Positions 7,107-14,568 of a stretch of DNA of 23,480 bases are shown piece by piece. The notes beneath the pieces were generated by a model that searched no databases, was not told where the DNA came from, and worked only from the letters and a program-made list of their open reading frames with translations. The stretch comes from a virus: the IMG/VR virus record IMGVR_UViG_3300038701_001595, positions 1 through 23,480 of that record; one strand, given 5' to 3'. The first letter of the stretch is position 1. The number at the start of each line of letters is the position of its first letter. A program made the translations under genes and the position numbers.

Positions 7107-7113
7107 AGTAGAT

Positions 7114-9228
7114 TCAGACAGCATTCAGCCCGCGCCAGATTTCCAAAAGGCTCTCGGATTTCTGGATCAGCTGCTCAAAGTATTTCGCCGTGTTCGCCTC
7201 GCCCACCCGCTGCCGACCGGCCGCCGCGCGCTCCCCATCCCGCTGCCGACGGATGGCATTGCCGATCCCCGCCCGCCCGATGTCCGGCACTCCTCGTAGA
7301 CGCTGCCCGGCGAACTCCTGCCCGGCCTTCGGCGAGAGCTTGAACGATCCGCGCGCCACGATCTCCGCCAGATCATTATCCCGCCGCCGCCGGTCCGAGA
7401 TTTGTTTTTCGAGCCGGTTCCGCTCTTGCAGCAGGGCCAGGGCGCGTTCCTCGCTCATCCCCGTTTCCTCCGCCAGCCGGGCCGCCTCCTTCCGCAGGTC
7501 AAATTCCTCCCGCAGCCGCTCCGCCATCTCGCCGCGGCCGCTCGCTTCCAGCTGCAGCGCCTTGAGCTCCACCGCCAGGTCGCGCTTCTGCCGCGCCTGC
7601 CGCTCTTCATCCTGCGCCTGCATGCGCGCCGCCTCCGCCTGCCGCGCCCGATCCTCCGCGATGCGCGCTTCCAGCTCCGCGCGACGGTCGGTGGCCTCGC
7701 GCATTTTCTGCGCGACTTGCAGCAGTTGCTTCCCAGCTGACAGCTGCCCCGCATTCCCGGCATTCGCCCCGAGTCGCAGGAGGTTCCGCGGGCTGGTATC
7801 CCCGCCCGTTTCCAGACCGGCCCGCTCTGCGATCCGCTCAGCCGCCGCGCTCAGTTGCTCCACCGTTGACTGCACCTTCGCCAGCTGCTCTTCGGGAGCC
7901 AGAAATGAGACCTCCACCTCGAGGACTTGCTTTGCCATCGCCGCCAGCTCGCTTTTCAGAGCCGCCTGCCTCTCCTCCCGGATCTTCGCATTCTTCGCAC
8001 GGGCCTCCGCCGTCTCCTTCTCCACCTGAGCCCGAAAGCGCGCATTTTCGAGGGCGTTCTCATCCAGCGATTCCCGCTTGGTCGCCTCGCGATTGTATTC
8101 CGCGAGGATCTTCCGCTCTTCCTCAGCCCGCTCCGCCCGTTCCCGGGACTTGCCCTCGGCATCGCTCAATTTGTCGAAGAGATCATTCCCGATCCCCTCC
8201 CCAAGTTTGAAAAATTCCGGAATCGCCAAGGCCAGCCCCGCCGCCCCCAGGGCACCGCTCGCCCCGCCCATCTTGATCCCCGCATTGCGACTCTTCGCCG
8301 CCGTGTTCGCATTGATCGCCGCCGTCTGACTCGTGATCGCCCCCGTGCTGGTCCGGAATGCCGTGGCCGACATCGCCAGCCCTTTGAGCAGCGGCACAAA
8401 CGAGATCGCCTTGAGGGCCACCCGATACCCGACGTAAAGTTTCACCAGCCCCGCCAGCGCGTCTCCATTCCGCGCGATGAATGAGGTCACGTTCCCGAGG
8501 ACCACCCCCAACTGGCTAAGAGCATCGACCAACTTTTCCAGGTCTTCTTCCGAAAAAGCATTCGCCAGCCCCGCTTGGAGATTGGTTTTCAGAACCGTCA
8601 GCTGATCGTTGAAATCCTCGATGGCCTTAATTTGCCCGGCATCCAAAGTCTCAAGATTCTCCGAGATATCCTTGATCCCATCCGCCCCGCCTTTGAGCAG
8701 TGGGATCAGCTCCGCCCCCGACCTACCGAGAATGCGATAAGCCGCCGTAAAAGCCGCCGATTGATCCGTCGCATTGGCGAAGGCATCTGCCAAAATGGCC
8801 AACTTCTGATCCGGTGCCGCCCGGTTGAACTCTTCCACATTGATCCCCAGCGCGCGGAATTGCCGCACGTAGGTCTCCAGTCCGTCGCCCGCTTCCGTGC
8901 CAGCCACCGTCGCCTTCCGCAGCGCACCTACCAATTTCTCCAGGTCACTCCCCGTCAGCTCCGCCGCCAGCTTGAGTTTCTGCACCGTCTCCACCGGCAG
9001 GTCGAACTGAGCCGATAGTTTTCCTATCCGGTCAAACTCATCCCGCAGATTTGATAGCACTCCCAACCCCGCCCGCAGCCCCAGCAAACCCGCCCCAAAG
9101 GCCGCTAACCGCTTCAAGGAATCCGTCGCATCCTTGCCAAAGCTCTTCACCGACTTCTGAGCCTTCCCAAACTCCGCCCGCAGCGGCTTACTATCCGCCC
9201 GCAGATTGATTTTGATATCTTCGGCCAT
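7114..9228 (-). CDS. Tail tape measure protein
   Basis: A 704-aa protein with the features of siphophage tape measures: helical start (SKPLRAEFGKAQKSVKSFGK), the segment AYRILGRSGAELIPLLKGG near residues 163-181 seen in many tape measures, hydrophobic Gly/Ala-rich stretches (about 250-295 and 320-337), and a long charged coiled coil from about 355 to 640. It follows the G/GT chaperone pair, the conserved place for this gene. At roughly 1.5 angstrom per residue, a rule known from lambda-type phages, a tail near 100 nm would be expected. An AATGACA box lies 15 bases before the start. The short length relative to lambda gpH (853 aa) suggests a shorter tail. Confidence 0.9.
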   Translation of the reverse strand: MAEDIKINLRADSKPLRAEFGKAQKSVKSFGKDATDSLKRLAAFGAGLLGLRAGLGVLSNLRDEFDRIGKLSAQFDLPVETVQKLKLAAELTGSDLEKLVGALRKATVAGTEAGDGLETYVRQFRALGINVEEFNRAAPDQKLAILADAFANATDQSAAFTAAYRILGRSGAELIPLLKGGADGIKDISENLETLDAGQIKAIEDFNDQLTVLKTNLQAGLANAFSEEDLEKLVDALSQLGVVLGNVTSFIARNGDALAGLVKLYVGYRVALKAISFVPLLKGLAMSATAFRTSTGAITSQTAAINANTAAKSRNAGIKMGGASGALGAAGLALAIPEFFKLGEGIGNDLFDKLSDAEGKSRERAERAEEERKILAEYNREATKRESLDENALENARFRAQVEKETAEARAKNAKIREERQAALKSELAAMAKQVLEVEVSFLAPEEQLAKVQSTVEQLSAAAERIAERAGLETGGDTSPRNLLRLGANAGNAGQLSAGKQLLQVAQKMREATDRRAELEARIAEDRARQAEAARMQAQDEERQARQKRDLAVELKALQLEASGRGEMAERLREEFDLRKEAARLAEETGMSEERALALLQERNRLEKQISDRRRRDNDLAEIVARGSFKLSPKAGQEFAGQRLRGVPDIGRAGIGNAIRRQRDGERAAAGRQRVGEANTAKYFEQLIQKSESLLEIWRGLNAV

Positions 9229-9243
9229 TCTCTATGCGTGCGA

Positions 9244-9250
9244 TGTCATT
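9244..9250 (-). promoter_or_regulatory. AATGACA box before tape measure
   Basis: Five of seven bases match, TGACAT kept; 15 bases before ATG 9228. The TGA is the stop of the preceding chaperone frame. Confidence 0.35.
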
Positions 9251-9470
9251 TCTTCCCCACCAACCCGCGGGCCCAATCCTTCACCTTGTCCAGCATCCCG
9301 CGCCGCCGCTGCGCCTCCCCGGGCCACCGCATCCGGTCGCCGTCGAGCAAGCGGCTCATGTGATAGTAAGCCCACCCGCGCGCCAGCGGCAGCTCCCACC
9401 TGATAAATTGCTCCGTCCAGCCGGTGCGCGAGGAAATCACAACCACGTATTGTGCCTCCCACACCGGCAT
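9246..9470 (-). CDS. Tail assembly chaperone, downstream (T-like) part
   Basis: A 74-aa frame with WTEQFIRWELPLARGWAYYH and RLLDGDRMRWPGEAQRR, a small basic protein placed between the acidic chaperone and the tape measure, as lambda T lies between G and H. It has its own ATG at 9470, but the same frame is entered without a stop after a -1 slip at GGGAAAC (9482-9476) in the preceding gene. The fused product would run 9994-9246 and be 249 aa. In lambda-type phages the fused GT protein recruits tail tube subunits to the tape measure. Free translation from ATG 9470 is possible but no Shine-Dalgarno site is seen. Confidence 0.75.
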   Translation of the reverse strand: MPVWEAQYVVVISSRTGWTEQFIRWELPLARGWAYYHMSRLLDGDRMRWPGEAQRRRGMLDKVKDWARGLVGKK

Positions 9471-9472
9471 TG

Positions 9473-9994
9473 CTAGTTTCCCAGGTCATCCCCGTGCGTG
9501 GGAGTATCGACCGGGGCCGACTCCGCGTGGTTCTGGTGCGCCCGATTGTAGATCCGCATCGCCATCATCGTCGCCTCCTCATGTTGGCCGATCTCCACGT
9601 AATCATCCGCCCACTGATCCACCGCCGCCTGAAATTTCAGCGGGTCTCCCCGCAGCCCTTCCAACTGCGCCTGGGGCGCGTGACAGAGGAACAAAATCCG
9701 AAAAGCATCGGGAAGAAAAGTGTAGCTCGAAAGGATGCACTCCGAAATGTGCCGGGCCCCCAGCGAGTGCCGCACCTCGATCCACTGCGCCTCCCGCGCA
9801 CTTGTCCACGGCCGCAGCTGCTTGCCATTCCAGCTCAGCGCACCGGCCCCGAAGGCCCCTTCCCTCGCCCGTTCCTCGCCCTCATCCGGCCCCTCGTCTT
9901 CCAGCATCTGCGGTGCCGGTTCCACCCGCCCTTCCGGCTTTTCGGCATCATACAGCCCGTCATCATAATCATTCTCAGAATCGTCGTTGCTCAT
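9473..9994 (-). CDS. Tail assembly chaperone, upstream (G-like) part
   Basis: This 173-aa acidic protein starts MSNDDSENDYDDG; residues 35-173 include WTSAREAQWIEVRHSLGAR and FQAAVDQWADDYVEIGQHEE, helical like known G-type chaperones. Its last sense codons are CTG GGA AAC followed by TAG, so it ends in a G-GGA-AAC slippery heptamer. A -1 slip there extends it through the downstream frame. It precedes the tape measure gene, whose product it would coat during tail assembly; it is not expected in the virion. No TTTGACA box lies before ATG 9994, and the gap to the upstream stop is 22 bases. Confidence 0.75.
   Translation of the reverse strand: MSNDDSENDYDDGLYDAEKPEGRVEPAPQMLEDEGPDEGEERAREGAFGAGALSWNGKQLRPWTSAREAQWIEVRHSLGARHISECILSSYTFLPDAFRILFLCHAPQAQLEGLRGDPLKFQAAVDQWADDYVEIGQHEEATMMAMRIYNRAHQNHAESAPVDTPTHGDDLGN
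9476..9482 (-). promoter_or_regulatory. Slippery heptamer GGGAAAC for -1 ribosomal frameshifting
   Basis: On the minus strand the zero frame reads CTG GGA AAC TAG. The heptamer G GGA AAC fits the X XXY YYZ rule and differs by one base from the lambda G/GT site (GGGAAAG). After a -1 slip the reading is GGG AAA CTA GCA ATG CCG, entering the downstream frame. The zero-frame stop directly after the heptamer should favour slipping. I did not define a downstream stimulatory structure. Confidence 0.75.
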
Positions 9995-10016
9995 CGTTTT
10001 TCGTAGTTTGAAATTC

Positions 10017-10775
10017 TCACATCCCGAAGTGCCGTTGCACCCGGTCCCATGCCGGATCGCTCGCATCCGCCCGCACCAGCGCGCTCTTCATCGACCGAGG
10101 CTTCTGCACGATCACCATCTGCACCTGCTCCCGCATCGCCTTGATCAGCTTTGCCCGATTGTATTGCGCCAGCATCGCATACAGCAGCGGATGCTCCGGC
10201 ACCTCCGCCGCCAGCCGACCCTTTCGATAATCGTACACCAGCTCATAAACATTCGGCACCTCCATCCCCTTCCCGCTCGGCTTCGTATTTGCGAAATGAA
10301 AAAGCCGATCCCCTTTCGGCCCGGAGCACGAGAGCAGCGGCACCCCCAACGTCACCAGCGAGACCGCCAGCTCCAGTTCCTTCACCCGCATCACCACTCC
10401 CGACTTCTCCGGCAATCCCGGCAACCCCGTATCCGAATCCCGCAAGATGAATTGCCCCCCGACCAGCGGCACCGACCGTACGAACCGCCCTTGATTCACC
10501 AGGTCCAGCACCCGCTCCCGATTCCGCAGCGCGACCAGGCACCACACCATCGGATGTTTCGGAGCCTGTCGGGCCAGTTCCTTCTCGCGATACATCTTCC
10601 GCAGCCGGGCCACCTGCCGCCGCGAGTCGTCATCTTCTGCTCCCAGATAGAAGGTATAGTATTCCTTCCCGCTCTTGCCATCCACCGCCTTGTCGATGCG
10701 CACACGCACGCCCATCGTGCTCAGAGCCGCCGCCTCTTTCGTGTCACGCGTCGCGGACCATGTTTCTTGTGCCAT
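10017..10775 (-). CDS. Phage tail-region protein of unknown function
   Basis: A 252-aa mixed alpha/beta protein with basic patches (RRQVARLRKMYREKELARQ, and KAMREQVQMVIVQKPRSMKS near the end). It sits between the putative tube protein and the chaperone pair. I do not recognise a family. It is separated from the upstream gene by a strong terminator whose T-run ends 23 bases before its ATG. A TCTGACG box lies 13 bases upstream. This suggests a protein needed in smaller amounts than the tube protein. Its neighbours indicate a tail assembly or minor tail role. Confidence 0.7.
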   Translation of the reverse strand: MAQETWSATRDTKEAAALSTMGVRVRIDKAVDGKSGKEYYTFYLGAEDDDSRRQVARLRKMYREKELARQAPKHPMVWCLVALRNRERVLDLVNQGRFVRSVPLVGGQFILRDSDTGLPGLPEKSGVVMRVKELELAVSLVTLGVPLLSCSGPKGDRLFHFANTKPSGKGMEVPNVYELVYDYRKGRLAAEVPEHPLLYAMLAQYNRAKLIKAMREQVQMVIVQKPRSMKSALVRADASDPAWDRVQRHFGM

Positions 10776-10788
10776 GAAGTAAAGGAAT

Positions 10789-10795
10789 CGTCAGA
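10789..10795 (-). promoter_or_regulatory. TCTGACG box before 252-aa tail gene
   Basis: Five of seven bases match; 13 bases before ATG 10775, just after the tail-tube terminator. Part of a 21-base leader also found before the capsid gene. Confidence 0.35.
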
Positions 10796-10797
10796 GA

Positions 10798-10838
10798 TAA
10801 AAAACCTCCCACCTCAGCAGAACCGAGATGGGAGGTTG
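10798..10838 (-). terminator. Rho-independent terminator after the putative tail-tube gene
   Basis: On the minus strand AACCTCCCA-T-CTC is followed by a 9-base loop and GAG-G-TGGGAGGTT, pairing 12 of 13 positions, then TTTTTTAT. It stands 14 bases after the stop of the 137-aa gene and only just before the next ATG (10775), so it probably lets part of transcription through. Confidence 0.85.
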
Positions 10839-10851
10839 GATCAACACACAA

Positions 10852-11265
10852 TCACGAGACAAACGGATGTTGAACAATCTTAGCCTGCGCCTTGCACAGG
10901 TCCTCATTGGAAAGCTGTAGCACCGGGTCCTCCATCACCAGCACCCCGTCGGCCGGGTCGAATCCGTAGATCGCCCCCGTGTAGTTCGCGATGCTCGCCA
11001 CCGCCGTCCCAGGATGGATCTTGGACAGGTTGGAGGCATCATCGGCCACGTCCGCCGTGGCCACATACCCGTCAAAGTCGAAAGTCAGGGTCGGGTCCTG
11101 ATACCGCAACCCCTCCGTGCACCCTGCCGAGCCTTTGAAAATTTTCTTCTCCCGCGTCGCCGAAATGTTCAGGGAATTCACGAGAAGGCCGATCTCATCC
11201 ACAATGTCGCAGCCTTCGCCGCTGGGGAGTGAGCCGTGGTCGATATTGCAGTCAAATGCGGGCAT
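10852..11265 (-). CDS. Putative tail tube (major tail) protein
   Basis: A 137-aa protein, MPAFDCNIDHGSLPSGEGCD..., rich in beta-strand-forming segments and ending KIVQHPFVS. Position fits the tail tube gene: after the connector and terminator genes and before the chaperones and tape measure. It has both a TTTGACA box 16 bases upstream and a strong terminator directly downstream, as expected for a highly made structural protein. Its CNIxHG start is shared with the tail-tip protein at 7106. It is shorter than lambda gpV (246 aa) but near single-domain tube proteins. The assignment is by context, not by recognised family. Confidence 0.6.
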   Translation of the reverse strand: MPAFDCNIDHGSLPSGEGCDIVDEIGLLVNSLNISATREKKIFKGSAGCTEGLRYQDPTLTFDFDGYVATADVADDASNLSKIHPGTAVASIANYTGAIYGFDPADGVLVMEDPVLQLSNEDLCKAQAKIVQHPFVS

Positions 11266-11281
11266 GTCGCAGGCGGCGGAA

Positions 11282-11288
11282 TGTCAAA
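11282..11288 (-). promoter_or_regulatory. TTTGACA box before putative tail-tube gene
   Basis: Exact TTTGACATT, 16 bases before ATG 11265. Confidence 0.5.
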
Positions 11289-11309
11289 TCACGGGGGCCA
11301 AAATACGTT

Positions 11310-13691
11310 TCAAAATTCATTTCGCGCAAATGGCAACGTCTCCGTCTCGAAACATTGAATTGAGCGGACATCCAGCACCGCGGCAGACGCAGGGGCCGGA
11401 TTGGCGGCGGTGATCGATGCACAGACGGTCCCGTTGCTCGTCCCACCACTCGACCCCTCGGGAGCACCGACTAGATCGATTTGTTGCCAGACCGCATATC
11501 CCGTGGCGCCTGAGTTATGCTGAGTGTAAAAAAGTGAACACAAATCCCCTTTGGCAAAAATGAGAATCTTAATGTTTGGAGCCGTATTTATAGTTGTCCA
11601 ATCCCCCGTCGCCTGAGTGCCGGTAGCATCAATCGCCACGACTCGTAGTTCATAGCTCGAGCCGACTCGCCGAAACTCGAACCCGAAAGCAGCATCGTCA
11701 AAATCCGTTCCCGATGTCCCTACAGACACCCGGAAAATGTGATCTTCGGTGAACGCCGTATTATCGAAATCCACCAAGATCCCCCGATATTTTTCGGTCG
11801 CCCAGTTGATGCTATTCGTCGTGCTGAGGACCGGCCAAAGCAGCCGAATTGCCGCCTGACTATCAGCCACCGCAGCTGCTGTCAGGCGTTGGTAGCCAAA
11901 CCAGTTCTCCACCGTCCCCGAGCTCACTTCGGTTTTTTGGGCGGCGGAAAGCTCGAACGGAGGGAAAAGCTTCCGACTCGTCTGCACCAGCGCGGGCACC
12001 GCCTGAAATTCCATGACCGAGCGAGCCTGCCCGCCCGGATCAACACTTCTGGATCGATCCTTGTTCCCGAGAATTTTAGCAACTTGATCCGCGATGAATT
12101 GATTTCCTGCCGAATCAAAATGAATGTAGTTATCTCCTACGATTCCATATGTTGTCTCTTCAGGCATCAGCTTGTGAAGCGGAACCAAGAAATCATAGTT
12201 TTCCGTGTCCGCCAGAATCAGCCTGTTCAGCTCTTCCTGCCTCTGCTCAGCCTCCGTTATCCCGGCCGCAGCAAAAGAGTGTTGCGGAAGCGTGAACGCC
12301 ACGACTTCAAAACCCAACGCTTTCGCGCTGGTCCAGAGAGTCACCAGGTTCTCATAGATCTCCCTTGGCGATTCGACGCTCCCCGAAATCTGGAACACGT
12401 CATTGACGCCGACAAGACACATGTAGAGCCCTCGCTCATCCGATCCCGGAGCCAACGGATTAACGTCGACCGAGAAATCAGAGACACGGTCCCCCGATTT
12501 CGCCCCTGACACCGCCACACTCGTTACCGTTGCGAGATCGAATGGTTTGATTGATCCCAGCAGAGTCGGCCAAGTCCCTACCCCCGACCCAGTAGACCTC
12601 GAGTCCCCATCCACGACGATAACGTCGTATTTTGGGTGTGCCACCGCCTCCGGCCAATTCTCAGCCAGCTGATCTTTCTGAGTTGGCGTCAAAGTTTGCG
12701 GATTTTTATAGCTCAGATACCCGTTGAAGTTGCTGACATCGACCAACATCCAAGCCATCCCGCTCCAAATATAAAACAGCTCATCCCCTGTCAGATAGCC
12801 CAGATCCCCCACCTTGGGGGCGGCCAGGGCCGGGTCAGGATTCAGCGTTAGAGTCTCCTGACCATTCTGATCCGGGACCAGCTCCAGGCCACCAGGCCAC
12901 GCCACCGCTGACGTCAATTTCCAAACCAGATCCGAGCCCGTCGAAGGGCCGCTGTAGGTCAGTCGCCAGTCCCCCGAGTCTCTGTCCAGGACCAATGTTC
13001 CACCCTCCGCCAGAGCCACATCATAGCTCGGGAACCCCTCACTATCAGTGCCCGTATAAATCAGATTTTCCGTGACAATCGGATCGCCAAGATCATCAAA
13101 AACCGTCCCCGTGATCGATACCTCATCGGGGAAAAAATGAGTCGCCGCCGTCCGCACCGGCTGCACATTTCGATTTGCCAGTTGCGCCGTCAGCCAAGTC
13201 TCCGGATTCTCAAGCTGCGTCGGCGCATCTTGCCCCTCGTAGACCTCCGGCCGCACCACCATCGGAAACTGCAAACTTTTTCGCCCTCCGTTATCATCGC
13301 TCACCTCGATCTCCGCCACGATCGTTTTCGCCCCCACCGGCGTCGCCTCCAGGTGCGCTACGAGCTCCGTCGTATTCAGATCCACCTCACCTTCCCACAC
13401 CCCCGCGCTCACCTCGGTGAAGGTGTCCGCCAGGAAGAGCAGGTCCGTCCCCGGCGGCACCGTCGCCGGGCGGCCCGAGAATCGCAGAGCCGCTCCGCTC
13501 CCCGGGTCCGCCACCGACAGCACATCCGCCTCGCCGCGAGTCCAGAAATAAAATCGCACCGGCATCTTGTCCCCGCTCACCACATCCGGCGCAGGATGTC
13601 GCAGGTTTGAATTATCCCCCGAAACTATCAGCACGGTCCCAAAAGACCCGCCCACATCCACATGAAAATCCTGCCTGATCTGCCACGCCAT
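11310..13691 (-). CDS. Large virion protein with SGNH hydrolase domain
   Basis: A 793-aa protein. Residues 1-170 are beta-rich (MAWQIRQDFHVDVGGSFGTV...). A GDSL/SGNH hydrolase spans about 353-540: block I VDGDSRSTG with Ser364, block II VAVSG with Gly396, block III GVND with Asn430, and the His block GDNYIHFDSAG with His524. The region from about 600 to the end (ILVDFDNTAFTEDHIFRVSV, FGFEFRRV) looks like a lectin-type beta sandwich. Such enzymes remove acyl groups from surface polysaccharide, so a role in attachment or capsule deacetylation is likely. The gene is unusual in lying between tail-terminator and tube genes rather than with fibres, and its 3' two-thirds is less GC-rich. A TTTGACA box lies 15 bases before ATG 13691. 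Confidence 0.75.
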   Translation of the reverse strand: MAWQIRQDFHVDVGGSFGTVLIVSGDNSNLRHPAPDVVSGDKMPVRFYFWTRGEADVLSVADPGSGAALRFSGRPATVPPGTDLLFLADTFTEVSAGVWEGEVDLNTTELVAHLEATPVGAKTIVAEIEVSDDNGGRKSLQFPMVVRPEVYEGQDAPTQLENPETWLTAQLANRNVQPVRTAATHFFPDEVSITGTVFDDLGDPIVTENLIYTGTDSEGFPSYDVALAEGGTLVLDRDSGDWRLTYSGPSTGSDLVWKLTSAVAWPGGLELVPDQNGQETLTLNPDPALAAPKVGDLGYLTGDELFYIWSGMAWMLVDVSNFNGYLSYKNPQTLTPTQKDQLAENWPEAVAHPKYDVIVVDGDSRSTGSGVGTWPTLLGSIKPFDLATVTSVAVSGAKSGDRVSDFSVDVNPLAPGSDERGLYMCLVGVNDVFQISGSVESPREIYENLVTLWTSAKALGFEVVAFTLPQHSFAAAGITEAEQRQEELNRLILADTENYDFLVPLHKLMPEETTYGIVGDNYIHFDSAGNQFIADQVAKILGNKDRSRSVDPGGQARSVMEFQAVPALVQTSRKLFPPFELSAAQKTEVSSGTVENWFGYQRLTAAAVADSQAAIRLLWPVLSTTNSINWATEKYRGILVDFDNTAFTEDHIFRVSVGTSGTDFDDAAFGFEFRRVGSSYELRVVAIDATGTQATGDWTTINTAPNIKILIFAKGDLCSLFYTQHNSGATGYAVWQQIDLVGAPEGSSGGTSNGTVCASITAANPAPASAAVLDVRSIQCFETETLPFARNEF

Positions 13692-13706
13692 ACGAGATCA
13701 CCCCCA

Positions 13707-13713
13707 TGTCAAA
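13707..13713 (-). promoter_or_regulatory. TTTGACA box before SGNH protein gene
   Basis: Exact TTTGACAT, 15 bases before ATG 13691, next to the heptamer array. Confidence 0.5.
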
Positions 13714-13722
13714 CCCCCTCCC

Positions 13723-13792
13723 TCATCCTTCATCCTCCCTCCCTCATCCTTCATCCCTCATCCTTCATCCCTCATCCTTCATCCTTCATCCT
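13723..13792 (-). repeat. Heptamer repeat array, (A/G)GGATGA units
   Basis: On the plus strand TCATCC(T/C) is repeated: seven exact head-to-tail units at 13744-13792 and two more at 13723-13736, separated by CCCTCCC. On the minus strand the array is purine-rich and lies between the Erv1-like stop and the TTTGACA box of the SGNH gene. Units of 7 bases change frame at each step, so it is not coding. Each unit carries a GGA-ATG-like mimic of a start site. Confidence 0.9.
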
Positions 13793-13795
13793 TCT

Positions 13796-14137
13796 TCACC
13801 AATCCCACCTCGCCGCCGCCTCTGCGTAGCTCACCGGCGGCTTACCCTGCCTCTTCCTCACCGCATTATGCGCCGCCCATCCCCATCGCGTCGCCTGCAT
13901 CCAGTCGCGCACCTCATCCGGCGACTGCCGCTCACACCACGTCTCGAAATGCCCCCAGCACTCCGCGCACCCCGTCGCCGGAGAATGCACCGGGCTCAGC
14001 ACCTCGCGCATATACCGTACGTAACCCAGCCACGCCCCGCGCGAAAAGACCAGCTCATGCCCCAGCGCGTGCAGCCCTCCCCACATCACCGCCCCGTAGT
14101 CAGCCGGATCCACGCTCGCTTCCAGATCATCCATCAT
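13796..14137 (-). CDS. Erv1/ALR-like sulfhydryl oxidase candidate
   Basis: A 113-aa protein with the Erv/ALR layout in the right order: Trp19-x3-His23 (MWGGLHALGHEL), the redox pair Cys57-Ala-Glu-Cys60 followed by WGHF, and AAHNAV (His90-Asn91) followed by GKPPVSY and a C-terminal aromatic cluster. In known Erv/ALR enzymes these motifs bind FAD and pass electrons from thiols to oxygen, making disulfides; about 100 residues is the core size. The second Asn of HNxVN is Arg here, so FAD binding or activity is uncertain. ATG 14137 overlaps the upstream stop as ATGA. It could oxidise virion proteins in the cytoplasm, or be a structural derivative. Confidence 0.6.
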   Translation of the reverse strand: MMDDLEASVDPADYGAVMWGGLHALGHELVFSRGAWLGYVRYMREVLSPVHSPATGCAECWGHFETWCERQSPDEVRDWMQATRWGWAAHNAVRKRQGKPPVSYAEAAARWDW

Positions 14138-14568
14138 CCCGCAAATTCCTCCACCCACACCTCCACCGGCAGCGTCCACTGCCGCGACCGGTCGCCCTCG
14201 ATCTCCGACCGCACTCCCAGCGGCCGCACCTTCCGCACCCAGAAAAGTTTTTCCACCGAGAAATAATCACACACCTCCTCCATCGCGCACCCCAGCTCGC
14301 TCCAGATCAGCCGCATCGTCTCCGATGCTTTTTCGACTTCGCTATCATCCAGCTGCATCATGATCACCACCTCCAGCGTCACCTTGCTCAGCTTCGGATG
14401 TTCCAGCTGCTCCACCTCCGCGCGCACCACACAGGCCGGTTTCGCGATCTTCCCCACGTCCCCCTGGGCGTAGAAAGTCACCGCCAGCGGCAGGTTCTCA
14501 ATCCTCCGCAGGTTCTCCGCCAAGCGACCCGTGATCGCCGTCTCGATTGTTTTGTCCATCATCATCAT
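14134..14568 (-). CDS. Tail terminator-like (gpU-type) protein
   Basis: A 144-aa protein with an alpha/beta pattern: helix IETAITGRLAENLRRIENLP, strands AVTFYAQGD and KVTLEVVIMMQLD, helix EKASETMRLIWSELGCAMEE, and final strands RQWTLPVEVWVEEF. Size and position after the gp10-like gene fit the tail terminator that caps the tube and joins it to the head. The start is four ATG codons in a row (14568-14557) overlapping the previous stop, so the exact first Met cannot be fixed. Function is inferred from order. Confidence 0.6.
   Translation of the reverse strand: MMMMDKTIETAITGRLAENLRRIENLPLAVTFYAQGDVGKIAKPACVVRAEVEQLEHPKLSKVTLEVVIMMQLDDSEVEKASETMRLIWSELGCAMEEVCDYFSVEKLFWVRKVRPLGVRSEIEGDRSRQWTLPVEVWVEEFAG

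Noticed and set aside
9232-9489. Alternative 85-codon minus frame over the T-like chaperone
   Set aside because: It is out of frame with the slippery-site extension and low in complexity; the 9246-9470 frame has a helical chaperone-like sequence and joins the -1 frame.
13723-13792. CRISPR array
   Set aside because: Units are 7 bases, without spacers; it is a simple tandem repeat.
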